DNA of 64,000 nt, taken from Epichloe hybrida (Eukaryota > Ascomycota > Sordariomycetes > Hypocreales > Clavicipitaceae). Both the position numbers and the translations under genes were made by a program. Shown here piece by piece: positions 48,725 to 60,034 of this stretch. Within the stretch, counting starts at the first letter, position 1. Each line of letters starts with the position of its first letter. The stretch is from contig JAFEKR010000001.1 in assembly GCA_019022495.1 (NCBI GenBank), positions 5,456,001 through 5,520,000 of the forward strand, written 5' to 3'. The notes under the pieces are model-generated. The model was given only the letters and a program-made list of their open reading frames with translations, did not search any database and was not told where the DNA came from.

Positions 48725-50075
48725 CTAGCCACTCCTGCTAAAGCGACGGCCAAACCAGCTCTTTCTTTTATCACCATTGTTGCTGCTATTGTCTTGTGTT
48801 GAAAGACGTTGCAGAACTGATCCTTTCCGCGAAACAGCCAGAGGAGCGTTTGCCTGGGTAGTGTTGTGTGGAGGCGGCGGTGGAGGTAGGGCGTGGTTTT
48901 GGGCTGGGTTGCTGACAGAGAAGCTTGGTGCCTCGTATCCTTGAGGCTGACTGAAGCCGATGCCGTAGTCATTGACGGGTTCATTGCGTTTTGCTGGCGA
49001 TATTCTGTCAATGGAGCTGTTGTCGCTGGACGTAGGATCCGTCTGATAGCCGGCAGGGTCTGAGTGACCACTAGGTGCAGCAGACGTTACAGTCTCATAT
49101 GACCTGTCCTTGTGAGGCGTTGGATAAACACCTTGTTCGCGCCCGTATACCTGGTAGTGTGGATCCGACGCCATTCGCGGTACACGATCTCGAGACATTC
49201 GCCTATTGCCATAACTCTGCGTGTCATTATAACTGATCCTTGCTGCCCCCGGCGCAGGCAGAGCAGGTTGACTGTCAGCTCGGTATGACACGGGCCGAGC
49301 GCCAAAATAACTGTCTCGTGGCAATCTTGGCTGATTTAGCGGATTGCAACTGCTTCGTCTGTTCCAATTTGCGACCGAGTCGGTATCTTTTCGATGGGTT
49401 AGCCTTCCCGTGGATCACTTCAACACACAAGGTTCGGCTTCGTTCGGAAGCGGCTGCCACGACTGACCTGCTCGACATAGTGATTTGCGCTGATATCCAC
49501 CATCGATGGCGGCCTCGAAGCTTCGAATAGTCTCAAGTGGTCGCTCCCAGCGATTTCTGGTTGGGTTGGATTTGTCCGGGTCCGCTGCATTCCGCCGTTG
49601 GTAAGTCAGGTCGACCATGCAAGAAAACTTGGCAGACAGCCATTCAACGTACCAATGGGGTTGCCCCAGGGATCCTTATGCTGCATCGATCGAAGTGGGA
49701 TTATCCCCGTGTCGGACTGCATTGCAGCGACCATGGCTAAATCAGAATGAGTAAGTGATGACCGTTGGCAGAATGAAGCTGTGCTGAAAGGGCAAGGATG
49801 CAGAGCGTACATGGTTCAGCTTCGTTCATGGCCAAAGTAGGATCTGCTTTGCTGTGAATGCGCTTCGCTTCTTTCTCTTCGTGAGTTTCGTGGAAGTCCT
49901 GTTTGCTTCCACTACTTCGATGCGTCTTCTGCGAGTGTATGCTGTAGCTACGCGGCTTCGCTTGACCGTTGTGTTGCTGCTCTGCGGTCGGTTGCAAGTA
50001 CTGCAGCGGGGTTTGCTGCGGCCTCTGCAATGGTTGCTGATGTTGCTGGTGATAGTGTTGTGCTTGAGACGCCAT
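48725..50075 (-). CDS. DUF2406-family protein
   Basis: Four exons on the minus strand, 50075-49811, 49736-49653, 49584-49468 and 49386-48725, give 375 residues. Introns are 74, 68 and 81 bp with GTACGC, GTACGT and GTCAGT donors. I placed the last acceptor (AAAAG before 49386) because it alone keeps frame and gives VANWNRRSS followed by NQPRLPRDSYFG. After a Gln/His-rich start (QHYHQQHQQPLQ), residues about 39-150 carry the fungal DUF2406 pattern: SYSIHSQKTHRSSGSK, HSKADPTLAMNEAEPS, PLRSMQHKD, NPTRNRWERPLETIRSFEAA. The rest is disordered, with a proline run, and the C-terminus is basic and aromatic (KRKSWFGRRFSRSG), which could bind membranes. The family includes yeast YMR295C and YGR273C; its molecular function is not established. 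Confidence 0.88.
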
Positions 50076-51935
50076 GGTGAACTTTTTGGGGTGTGCGCTC
50101 GTTTGTTTTATTGAGGTGGTTCGGCTCGCCAGGGGTCAGGCTAAACTACAAGTTCGGCGGAGACGAAGGATCGGGGGCGATTCGAGGTTGTCGGCTGGCG
50201 GGTATGATGTTCTCGTATCAGCAAGGATCCACGACCAAAGCATCCACTATCTAGGGCGTGAAATTGCAAGACGCTGCGCAGAGTCTTTGGAGTCGACTAG
50301 GCAGGGGAAAATGTCCTTAGATCAGAATGTGAAGATGAGAGTCTCTCAGGTAGTGTGGGGATGGACACGGGAGGATGGTAGAGATGAAAGCAAGAGAGGC
50401 TGGGGTGAGCTCTCAAAAACGCCTGCGGAACCACGGTTCAGAGGGCGGGGCCCGACGGGCAGCAGAGACCCAAGTGGACCTCAGGTGCTTGGCAGCTTGG
50501 CAGCTTGGCAGTGCAGCAGGGTATTTTCGGCCGCGCTACTCCGTACATACATAGACCTTGGGCACCGTATGTACGGACCTAATGGTCTAGACAAGAAACT
50601 TCCGTGTCTCCGATCAGGGCGATCCCAACTTGAGGCTGCACGCCGGTCTAGCGCTTGCGTTTCCAGGACAATCCCTGGCCGAGTGAGGATGATGGCCTTT
50701 CTGGTGGGAATGGATGGATGGGTGACTTCTGTAATTCGTAGGCCAGAAATGCGGTTACGTTGCACAGGCTTTGCGCGCGTGTTGATAGTGCGTCGTAATC
50801 CTCGACAGGTTGGCGCTCGTAGTACTTTGATGGTGCTGCTATTCACTCCGTACTTGCTGACAGTGAGTGAGTTGTCTCAGAAGGCGTGATGAATAGCGAC
50901 GAGCACGTAGCTGAGATTGCAGTATGGAGGAGGGCCGGGTACGTGGTCCTAAATGTCCTTGATAACCACGGGGCGACCGGAATGAAGTTCGCTGGTTAAA
51001 CGCCGATTTGTTCAGATACGGCAACTACGGATTATGTAGATTACAGATGCCGCGGTATGCAGTGCTGTTTCTTCGTGCCACGAGTTGGCTTGCTGCGGGT
51101 CGAAGATGACTTGACCAGGGTTGACTTGACCAGGTTGCCCGGGCTTCCTTTGTTCGGTGAACACCGTCAACGTCAACGTACACGTACGGATGAGATGAGC
51201 AAGTACGGAGTATGTTGAACGGGATATCTTGTTGGTGGAAGTGTCTGATGCCGCCCCGGAAACTCAAGGTGGGAATAATCAACCCGAGATAATCCGTACA
51301 AATACCAAATGCAGGGGTATCGTTGTATGTAATAGTGGTTGCGGGTCAGGCGGGTATTATGGTTGATAGCAGCTTGCTTTGTTTGAAAATGCACTGGCAG
51401 TGGTTTGGAGCGACGTTGTATAATGTGCTCGATCCTCACGCTCACGACCTCATGAGCCTTTGACATCCAATGAATGATCCGTACTGTTGTCGCACTCCGT
51501 AGTCCGGACGTACATGCATGTGCTGTGCACCAACGTGGCTGGGGACGGCTGCTTGTGTGGGTGGCAATGCTCTCGACGCCGTGCTCTTGCAACCAGATGC
51601 GGTAAATGGTAAATGGAAATCAGAGACAATCAGAATGTCACGCTGGAGGGGCTGTGCGCTGCGTGGCGAATTGTCTGCAGCGCCTGTGACTGGTGAGAGA
51701 AATGTCTGGTTCGCACAACGCGCGAGCTGGCCAGAGAGAAAGAATACGAGATGGGAGGCGATGGAGTATTTGATTATTTGACCCAACGAATTCCCGTCTG
51801 CGTCTGGTCGGCTCAACGATGGCGTGGTGGTCTCTTTAGCTGTGAATTTTGTCCATCTCAGGAAGTTGCCGGTGGCTCCTTTCTTTCCACTTGTCTCGAG
51901 TCTGGAGGCAAGTGCATCAAAGCGGCAGGAGCAAG

Positions 51936-51980
51936 CCCGTAGTCCGTAGTTCGTATAGTCCGTACGGTGTACTCCGTACG
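51936..51980. repeat. Cluster of GTAGTCCGTA and TACTCCGTAC motifs
   Basis: It consists of consecutive CCGTAGT, CCGTAGT, CGTATAGT, CCGTACGG and TACTCCGTACG units, the reverse complement form of the TACGGAGTA/TACGGACTA motif. Confidence 0.75.
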
Positions 51981-52291
51981 CCTGGCGGTAATACGCCTGC
52001 TGCTCCCATCTTTTCGCAGTCTCCCATGCCGGACTCTTCGCACTCTGGATGAAACGCGCAATACGTTACCCAGCCACGCACGGCATCTGCACATCCGCAC
52101 ATCTGCAAAAACCAAAAATTCGCAACATCCAGCTCAGGCATGCATGGGCGGGCGGGTGCCATGGAGACTGGTACATGATCCGTAGACAGAACACGCAGTC
52201 TCCGCCCCGGAATGCAGAAGTCTTCCTAGCTCGATCGGCAAATGCTAAACCAAGGCGGCGGCAACTGTGATGTTTGTTTGATTCATCTCCA

Positions 52292-52327
52292 AAGCGGGTG
52301 AAGCGGGTGAAGCGGGTGAGGTGGGTG
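52292..52327. repeat. 9-bp minisatellite
   Basis: Three perfect copies of AAGCGGGTG followed by one degenerate copy. Confidence 0.85.
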
Positions 52328-52962
52328 ATTGGCTTTCTAGGCCCGGTAATAATAGTCTTTCACGACCCCGAGCCGACTTGATTTCGACAAACATTCGGCA
52401 TCGAGTTTCATCAATGCCTCTGTTCAAGCAAGCTAGTCTCCAATATCAACTTGTCCTCCGATTCTCCCGTGTTTCCCTTGTTCCGGTTAGGCTGTTTGCA
52501 AAATACCTGGCCGAGACCTTCTAAAACTTGACTCGACTGCTCTCACCCTCATCCGTACGGAGTAAGGAGTACGTCCGTGGTAGATTCAGTAGTTCAAGTT
52601 AGTATCGGGGCACACCTTTTCCCGCCTTCCTGGCACCGGGAAGCTCGTGTTCGCCGCAAGATGAACGACGTTGGTGTCTGCACAGTGCACACTACACTAC
52701 CTTCGACCGACTGCTGAGCCACGACGATTGATGATGAGGCATATTCGGCCTTGACGTGCAGGCATTTTGTCCCGGGCCATGCCCGAAAAGGTTCCTGACC
52801 AGCACGCCAATATTATTTGGTGCGCACTCGAAGCGTCAACAAGATGGCGCATGTGCCCGACAGCACCGTGTGTGAAGCCATGCAGTTTCCCATGACGCGG
52901 CCATGGCAGAGACCCGCCAGAGATTACCATGGCACGCACGCCACGCAATCGGGTACAATCAA

Positions 52963-53007
52963 TACGGGCTACGGACTGCGGACTACGGACTACGGACTAC
53001 GGATTAC
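52963..53007. repeat. CTACGGA minisatellite
   Basis: Five to six 7-bp units of CTACGGA, one reading CTGCGGA, beginning TACGGG as in the cluster at 42240. Confidence 0.85.
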
Positions 53008-54318
53008 TCAAACTCTTGATGATCGGGCTTCGATTATGAGACCATTCTGCCCCTGGTACGAAATAGTTTCTTCAACGCCGGCGCATGTTCCCAGGTGGCA
53101 GGGAGTCAGTGACTTGTTCCCTTGCCTTCTATTTGATGTCATGTCGACGAATCCCCTAAAAGCAGACACTGTACGCGACTTGGCTGAATTGTCCTGGTCG
53201 TCCAACAGTTTGGTCTGACAGGTACAGGCAGAGAGAGAATGTATTCCGTACCCTCCGACGCTTCCGATTGAGTCAATGTTAGTATACCTTGCTGACCTTG
53301 CTGACATCATCCCCACGGACTGGACTATGAAGAATGGTTTCGGTCAAACCGTAGCCCCGGGCTTCCGTATCGAAACTGAGCTGTGTGGGTTTATTGACAG
53401 TGGTCGTTCCCACAATGATTGACTATATTTCGCATGATCTGGTATAGCGCTGATGATTGAAGACCAGATTTTTTTTTACACGATGCGTTGATCATGACGT
53501 CGAGAGGTATGAGAGCACCGCTGAGATCGGATGTTCATTCGGGGAGGATATCTCCGGAGATGGACGCGAATGCAGTCGTTGAGGTAGGCTAGAGAGTATC
53601 AATTTCGGCCACGCAAGCACATACTGTCGTTGGTCAGGCTAACGTATGGCTGTGTTGACATGGGAAACAAAGAGACGAGGCACAGGAGATGAGATCACTA
53701 CACATGTGGCAGACAACGGGATAGACACAACGGACCGGCTCAGAAGGGCCTGCATACATCATCTCCAGTTTCCGACGCGTAGAGCTTGCTGAGATTATCA
53801 ATAAAGAACACATGACTTGGTACATTTCCTCGGTGAAAGAAAAAAGGCCATTGTGCTGCTTGGATAGAACCCAATCACCATTTCAAACGCCGCCCGAGCC
53901 AATAACGAGAAGCCCCTAGGTTTCCATTCACCAAAACACGCTCGAGTTCGATGACATCGAACCACCAAGGGGTTTTGACAAAGGGCCACCCACAGCGCAC
54001 AGACAAAGACGGCTTTGACGCGGCAAAATCCACCGGATGGTGTTCGCGTCCAATTGCTGATTGCAGCGGGTAGGTAGAAATTCGAGGTCCGATGGCGCTT
54101 TGTTTCACGTCACGCACACACAAGGTTATTTTCCCATTGCTGAACGATGGAAGGAAAAGAAAACACCATCCGGATATTCGTTTCGTTTTTGGAAGGGTTT
54201 GACGTCTTTTTCAATTGATTGCCTCAAACCAAGGCGAATATGCTCTTTATCCTTGCCTCGACCAATGCAGCCCAATATAAACCGTCCTCACTACCAACTC
54301 CAACCCGAAACCTCGCAA

Positions 54319-55147
54319 TTATATCGAGGAGGGGTACAGCATGACACGAACCGAAGCACCGAAAGATTTAGTGGGAAGGGGGGAGGTGAATCGCGCGCGG
54401 ACGACTCCAGAGTTGCCTGAAGGAGAACTGATGTTAGCCTAAGTCGTACGAAGCGCTCCCTTGCAGCGGATGCAACGGGGATCGCATGGAGGGGGAAGCG
54501 GATTTACCGTGTGGCCGAGTGACCTTGCCCCAGATGACGCGAATCTTAGATCCACGGATCTCCCTCTGAGCTCGGTAGACATAGGCAATCTTCTTGCCCA
54601 AGTAGAAGCTGTTGAACGCCAAAAGAGTCAGTATGCGAATCTGGAAGCGCATCGAATTTGGACGCGACCTACTTGGCAGCAGAAGTGTCATCGACGCCCT
54701 CAATCTTGATCAGGCTGGTGCCGGGGCGAGTGACGTGACGGGATCGCTGGTAGCTCAAGTGACGTCCCCTATGTGACAGATCCGTCAGCAAACTTGCACT
54801 TTTTACGATGCATGTCTCCCAATTCTGCGAAATAAGCGCCATGCGAATTGGAAACGAGAAGCCCCGACGTTGGTGCTGAATCGACAAAGTGAATTCGTTC
54901 GTTCGACCCCATCGTGTGGTTTATGCTCGGCCCTCGTTTCCAATCTACAGCAAAGACTTTCGGGTTTCGGATTCGAAATGATTGTGCTGTCATCATGATG
55001 TACTCACTTGACGTATACTGCGGACAAAAGAGTTAGTACATTTCAAACTTATGATGCCGAAGAATCCCGCTCCGTTGCCACATTCGGCAATGAATTCAAC
55101 ATGATGCTTAATGAAGACTTACGTCTGTGACCGCTCTCGGAAGGCAT
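54319..55147 (-). CDS. RPL33: 60S ribosomal protein eL33 (L35A; yeast Rpl33)
   Basis: Five exons on the minus strand, 55147-55123, 55017-55008, 54768-54673, 54608-54508 and 54416-54319, give 109 residues. Introns are 105, 239, 64 and 91 bp with GTAAGT, GTGAGT, GTAGGT and GTAAAT donors. The second exon is only 10 bases; it supplies the residues LYVK across its borders. The spliced protein begins [20 protein letters not shown] and contains the family signature [20 protein letters not shown], then [14 protein letters not shown], and ends [15 protein letters not shown]. Every junction preserves the expected eL33 sequence, so the model is firm. The protein belongs to the large ribosomal subunit. 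The gene is divergent from zwf1. Confidence 0.95.
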
Positions 55148-56879
55148 GTTGACTGGTTGGATTTTGTATCACCCTCACAAACGACCAAATAAGACAAGGA
55201 GAGAGTAGAAGGAAACTGTCTTATCTAAAAGACCTTTCCCTGGTTGCTGGTGCACGTCGTTGTGTCGTGATGTCGGCTGAGTATGGGTGGATGCGATAAT
55301 CGTGTGTGGTGTCACCTAGCATGAAAAATTGTGCCCTCGAAATCACGTGTGGCTTTAGGGCATTTTTTTTCTTTCGTTTGATGTGGCGGCTGGTCTGGTG
55401 TGGCCCGCACACCGCCTCATGTGGCTGGTGATGGACCGAGGCCCGTGTTTACGCAATTGTAATATCGTGAGTACACTGGAAGCTTCCGCCTTGGTGGAAC
55501 AGCTGCGGCGCAGAACATTTCGCAAAAAGCGCTCGTAGTGACTCTCGCGTCGGCAAGACTGCGCGCTAGTAAATAACAATGATCGGTGATGAGTGACAGC
55601 AGTGTTCGGATCGTCGCTCGTAGGCCGAGATTCCAGCCCTGTGGACAAATGCACACAACACCCACACCAACGGCGGGATCTTATTCATCTGAGTGATGAT
55701 GTGCTTCTTGATGAACAAGATAACTCGCTGTGAGCTCGCGAGTTCCACTCGTTTGTTATCAGCATCCAAGCAGAGCTTGTCCCGTGGGTGCGAGCAGCTT
55801 CATGGAATTGCCGCATGCCTAGATACATTCATGATGCATTTCGGGTTTCTATTGAGTTAAAAACGACGCTCCGTAAGCCGAAAAGACGTATTATATTCTG
55901 GCACATTACATGATCATTGAAAAAAAAATTGGTCACAGCTCATGAAATGAATCACAGCACGAATAGAAACAACGACTGACTGCACCCTGCAGTGTAAGTC
56001 ACATTGCGTAAGTCAGAAGAGATTAATAATATATATATAGAGAGTTGAGCGGAAGGGTCGGATGGGTATTGGTGCGGCAAAAATTGCGCATAGATGATTC
56101 TCTCCTCACTCTATCACGGATTCACGGTAAGGTCGCAAGATGTGGGCAGGGTGGGCCTCAGGTGAAGCTTGTTGACCAAAATGGTTGAGAGGACCGGAGA
56201 CGTTGAAAATGGTGCGACAAGGCCCAGTGAACGATGCAGAGCGCACGCACCTGTTCTTGATGCACGACAGCCAGAACTAGGGCAGCAGCAACTAGATCGG
56301 CAAAACAAGTCTGGTCCATGCCCTATCGCGCGTTGTCGTTGAAGGGAAACTGAGACTTGTTTCTGACACTTTGCTTGGACGAGAAGTTGTCTCGTCATGG
56401 CAACCCCGAGCTTCACCCGTCGTGCTTGCAGTCGCCCCGCCCCGCCTTTGGCTTAACGTTGGCGTCGATGGGTCATTGACCTGTAATTGACCTGTAAGCC
56501 AGCGAATTGCTCACGGTTCAAACAAGTGGACTCAAGTGCTGCCCCTCCTGGCCCTGCTCGAAGCATTTTCAGTGCTGCCGCTGCCGCCGTCGCCGCCGCT
56601 GCTGCTGCTGCTGGGACTACCCACCGAGACGCCTCCGTTCTGAGGTCATTATTACAGTAACTCCGCCGTCCCAGCTTATCCGGAACCAGTGTCCGCTGCC
56701 CATCATCTTCTTCCATCATCGTCGACACGTCTCGCCTCTGTCTTCCTACTTCCTCACTCATAGCGCTCCTCCCATTGAACGCCAGGCAACATCTAGAACG
56801 CCCCTCGCACAGTTGCTCGTCCCAAAGCATCTTCTCAAGAAGTCGATTTTGATCGCCTGGAGCGGTTTGCCAAAGCACC
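55148..56879. promoter_or_regulatory. Divergent intergenic region of eL33 and the G6PD gene
   Basis: This 1.7-kb stretch separates the start codons of eL33 (-) and zwf1 (+). Open frames here are short; those at 56453-56965 arise from a GCC/GCT-rich trinucleotide stretch (about 56574-56613). I see no conserved element I can name with confidence. Confidence 0.5.
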
Positions 56880-58883
56880 ATGGACCACAGCCAGTCCGCG
56901 TACGTACAGCACCCAATAATCAACACCTAACCCCACCATGGATGCTGGAAAGCCGGGATTTCTAGGTGGGGGTTTAGGACAAGTTCTCTCTCGTCATCTT
57001 CGAGCTTCTCAATCCTTGATAGATGGCCTGTTTTCCTTCCAAAGCGCGATGCACTGACACAGCGGTTCAATCGCAGGCAAACCATGGAGCTGAAGGAGAA
57101 CACTTCCATCGTTGTGCTGGGCGCCTCTGGCGACCTGGCCAAGAAGAAGACCGTACGAGTTCAACCAGTCTGCCACATTCTTTTGCACCAGGATCTGCGC
57201 TAACAAGCTTCTCCTCATTGCAGTATCCCGCGCTTTTTGGATTGGTGAGCAATTGAATCCAACATAGCTACAGTTATGGTCCCGAGTAAACCAGCATTTA
57301 TCATTTCAAAGCGCTGACAGCCCAATAGTTCCGGAACCAATTCCTGCCCAAAGATGTCAAAATTGTCGGATATGCTCGTACCAAGATGGATCACGAGGAG
57401 TACCTCAAGCGCATAAAGTCATGTATCAAGACTCCAACAAAGGAAATTGAACAACAACTTGAGAACTTCTTGGGCCTGTGCACATATATCTCTGGCCAGT
57501 ACGATAAGGATGAGTCGTTTGAGAACCTGAACAAGCACTTGACAGAGCTGGAAAAGGGTCGCTCTGAAACTCACCGATTGTTCTACATGGCCCTGCCTCC
57601 AAGTGTCTTCACCATAGTCTCTCAGCACTTGAAGAAGTGCTGCTATCCTGAGAAGGGAATTGCAAGAGTTATTGTAAGCCGAACGTTCCAGCTCCTTTTT
57701 GTTGCCTCTTCTTTTTTTTTAAGGCCGGTTGGCACAGTCAAGTCTGACACGAAGTCCTTAGGTCGAGAAACCCTTCGGCAAAGATCTGGCGAGCTCTCGC
57801 GAGCTGCAAAAGTCTCTCGAGCCCGACTGGAACGAGGCGGAACTGTTCCGTATTGATCATTACCTCGGTAAAGAGATGGTCAAGAACATTCTGATTCTTA
57901 GATTCGGCAACTCATTCCTCGGCGCTACGTGGAATCGACACCACATCGACAATGTCCAAATCACATTCAAGGAACCTTTCGGTACAGAAGGACGCGGTGG
58001 ATACTTTGACGAATTCGGCATCATTCGCGACGTCATGCAGAACCACTTGTTGCAGGTACTGACGCTGCTCGCCATGGAGCGACCCATCTCATTCGACTCT
58101 GAAGATATCCGAGATGAGAAGGTCCGAGTTCTGCGCGCCATTCCCGCCATCGAGCCCAAGAATGTTATTATTGGACAGTACGGCAAGTCACTCGATGGCA
58201 GCAAACCATCATACAAGGAGGATGACACCGTTCCCGAGGACTCACGATGTCCTACTTTCTGCGCGTTGGTCGCCTACATCAAAAATGAACGGTGGGACGG
58301 TGTCCCCTTCATCATGAAGGCTGGCAAAGCTCTCAACGAGCAAAAGACGGAGATTCGAATTCAATTCAAGGATGTCACTTCTGGGATCTTCAAGGACATC
58401 CCCCGAAACGAACTCGTCATGCGTATTCAGCCCAACGAGAGCGTGTACATTAAGATGAACTCTAAGCTGCCGGGATTGAGCATGCAGACCGTAGTCACCG
58501 AGCTTGACCTTACCTACCGACGACGATTCTCCGACCTGAAGATCCCCGAAGCCTACGAGTCACTAGTCCTCGACTGCCTCAAGGGTGACCACTCCAACTT
58601 CGTCCGTGATGATGAGCTCGATGCCAGTTGGCGCATCTTCACACCCCTGCTGCACTATCTCGATGATAACAAAGAAATTATTCCCATGGAGTATCCATAT
58701 GGTAAAGTTACTCTATTCTTCCTCCATCTCAAGACGCAATCGTCACACTAACGTTGGTTACTTTTAGGCTCTCGTGGCCCCGTGGTACTTGATGATTTCA
58801 CAGCTTCTTACGGTTACAAATTCAGTGACGCTACTGGATACCAGTGGCCTACAACGGCGGCTTCTGCTCCCAACAAGTTGTAA
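56880..58883 (+). CDS. zwf1: Glucose-6-phosphate 1-dehydrogenase
   Basis: Six exons, 56880-56899, 57077-57152, 57224-57244, 57329-57673, 57762-58701 and 58768-58883, give 505 residues. Exons 1 and 3 are very short (20 and 21 bases). All junctions keep frame and family sequence. The enzyme oxidises glucose 6-phosphate to 6-phosphogluconolactone with NADP, the first step of the oxidative pentose phosphate pathway, in the cytosol. Visible are the dinucleotide-binding motif GASGDLAKKK (22-31), EKPFGKD (156-162), the substrate-site signature RIDHYLGKE (184-192), and the usual fungal end YQWPTTAASAPNKL. The stop codon TAA at 58881 overlaps a perfect GTAAGT donor, and splicing of the following 87 bases would change only the last residue. 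Confidence 0.95.
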
Positions 58884-58966
58884 GTGGTTGCTGCAAATAC
58901 TCATCATGTTTGTACTATTTTTGTATGCCGATTCACCCAGTAACGACAGCACTAACATGTTTGCAG
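58880..58966 (+). other. zwf1: Candidate stop-overlapping intron in the G6PD gene
   Basis: GTAAGT at 58880 overlaps the TAA stop, a branch-like ACTAAC lies at 58951-58956 and TTTGCAG ends at 58966. Splicing joins AAG TT to C and then TAG, giving NKF-stop at 58970. Retention gives NKL-stop at 58883. Both forms have 505 residues. The intron signals are as good as those of the gene's other introns. Confidence 0.65.
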
Positions 58967-58970
58967 CTAG

Positions 58971-60034
58971 GTTTGACTCCCCGTTCACAAGACCCCCCAG
59001 AACTGAGTGGGAAAGGAAGTGTTGGAAAATCATTCTGTGAGATACGAAACAATTCATGTATCCAGGCTCGCCATTCATAAGGGTGATAAAAAAAGATCAC
59101 AGTACCATGATGCCCTCTGAGGTGACGAGTTCCGTCAAACGTAGGAATGGAACATAGACTAAAAATCTCGGGAAAGCGTGTTATGAAAGTCCAACGAAGG
59201 AGACCCAAAGACCAATGCACCATGATTTGTTGACATTGGGTGACCCTCTCGTCCGCACTCAAGCAACTGTTCACATTAAACTCAAATTTAACTCAATGAC
59301 GTATGGCCTGCAGATTCCGCTCTTGTGAGGGATACTACATATGTACTTACGTACACAAGTACACACCTACTAGGTAATAGATGCCAAGCGTGATTCGTCC
59401 ATGTAACATTGCTTATATAAGGTGGCCCACAAACGGCACATCACTGGTCTGTGCACCCAGCCTCACATGACCGAGCCAATGTTCGAGGCGGCGTCGAATT
59501 GGTGAGCAAGCAGCTGCATAGTGAGTTCGTCAGAATCTTCTGAGATTGCGCCGTGCATCATCCTACTACCGGGGCGCATTTTTTAAAAGGCGACATAAAG
59601 ATTCAAATGACTCGAAAATTTCTCATCGTTACATTTGTAGGCCCACCGTTGTTCAGCTGCCCTGCCCACGTCACGTCGCTCCTCCCTCCGCCACGCTTCG
59701 GCATCTTCGAGACAGCATCTTAATTTCGTACTCGGGCCTCGTCACGCGATCACGATCAGAACCACTTTCGAAAACCCCGCATAGAAGCGAAATTTTCTCA
59801 ATCACGACTCTCTGGAGAGAGTTCTCTTTTTGGTTCCATGCTGCGTCGCCGCGCATTCTAGACGTTACTGGATCTGGTCGACAACGTCCAGGGATCATGC
59901 GCCTCTTGCGCTGAACACTGGAATCTCGTCTGGAAGCTCCTATGGTAGACAGAACTGCTCAAAATCAATCCCCGGCGCCTTCTCGTCTTGTCGAAGACTG
60001 CAACGGTAATTGCTGTGCCGCTGGTGGTGGCTAA
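58971..60034. other. Intergenic region between zwf1 and MED14
   Basis: It contains the zwf1 3' UTR and the MED14 promoter and leader. No open frame with recognisable content is seen. Confidence 0.6.

Larger units (their letters stand above)
50076..54318. other. 4.2-kb intergenic region upstream of the DUF2406 gene, no supported gene
   Basis: The first kilobase should contain the DUF2406 promoter. Several short frames are open, the longest being 271 codons at 50074-50889 (+), but they show no domain and no convincing introns. The region is rich in TACGGAGTA-type motifs (50538, 51204, 51936-51980, 52550-52573, 52963-53007) and has a 9-bp minisatellite at 52292-52327. Confidence 0.65.

Noticed and set aside
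50074..50889. 271-codon plus-strand frame in the DUF2406 upstream region
   Set aside because: No recognisable domain, starts opposite the DUF2406 start codon and runs through promoter-like sequence with a TACTCCGTA motif.
56453..56965. Overlapping 150-codon frames on both strands upstream of zwf1
   Set aside because: They derive from a GCC/GCT-type trinucleotide stretch and lie in the promoter and leader of zwf1; neither has family similarity that I recognise.
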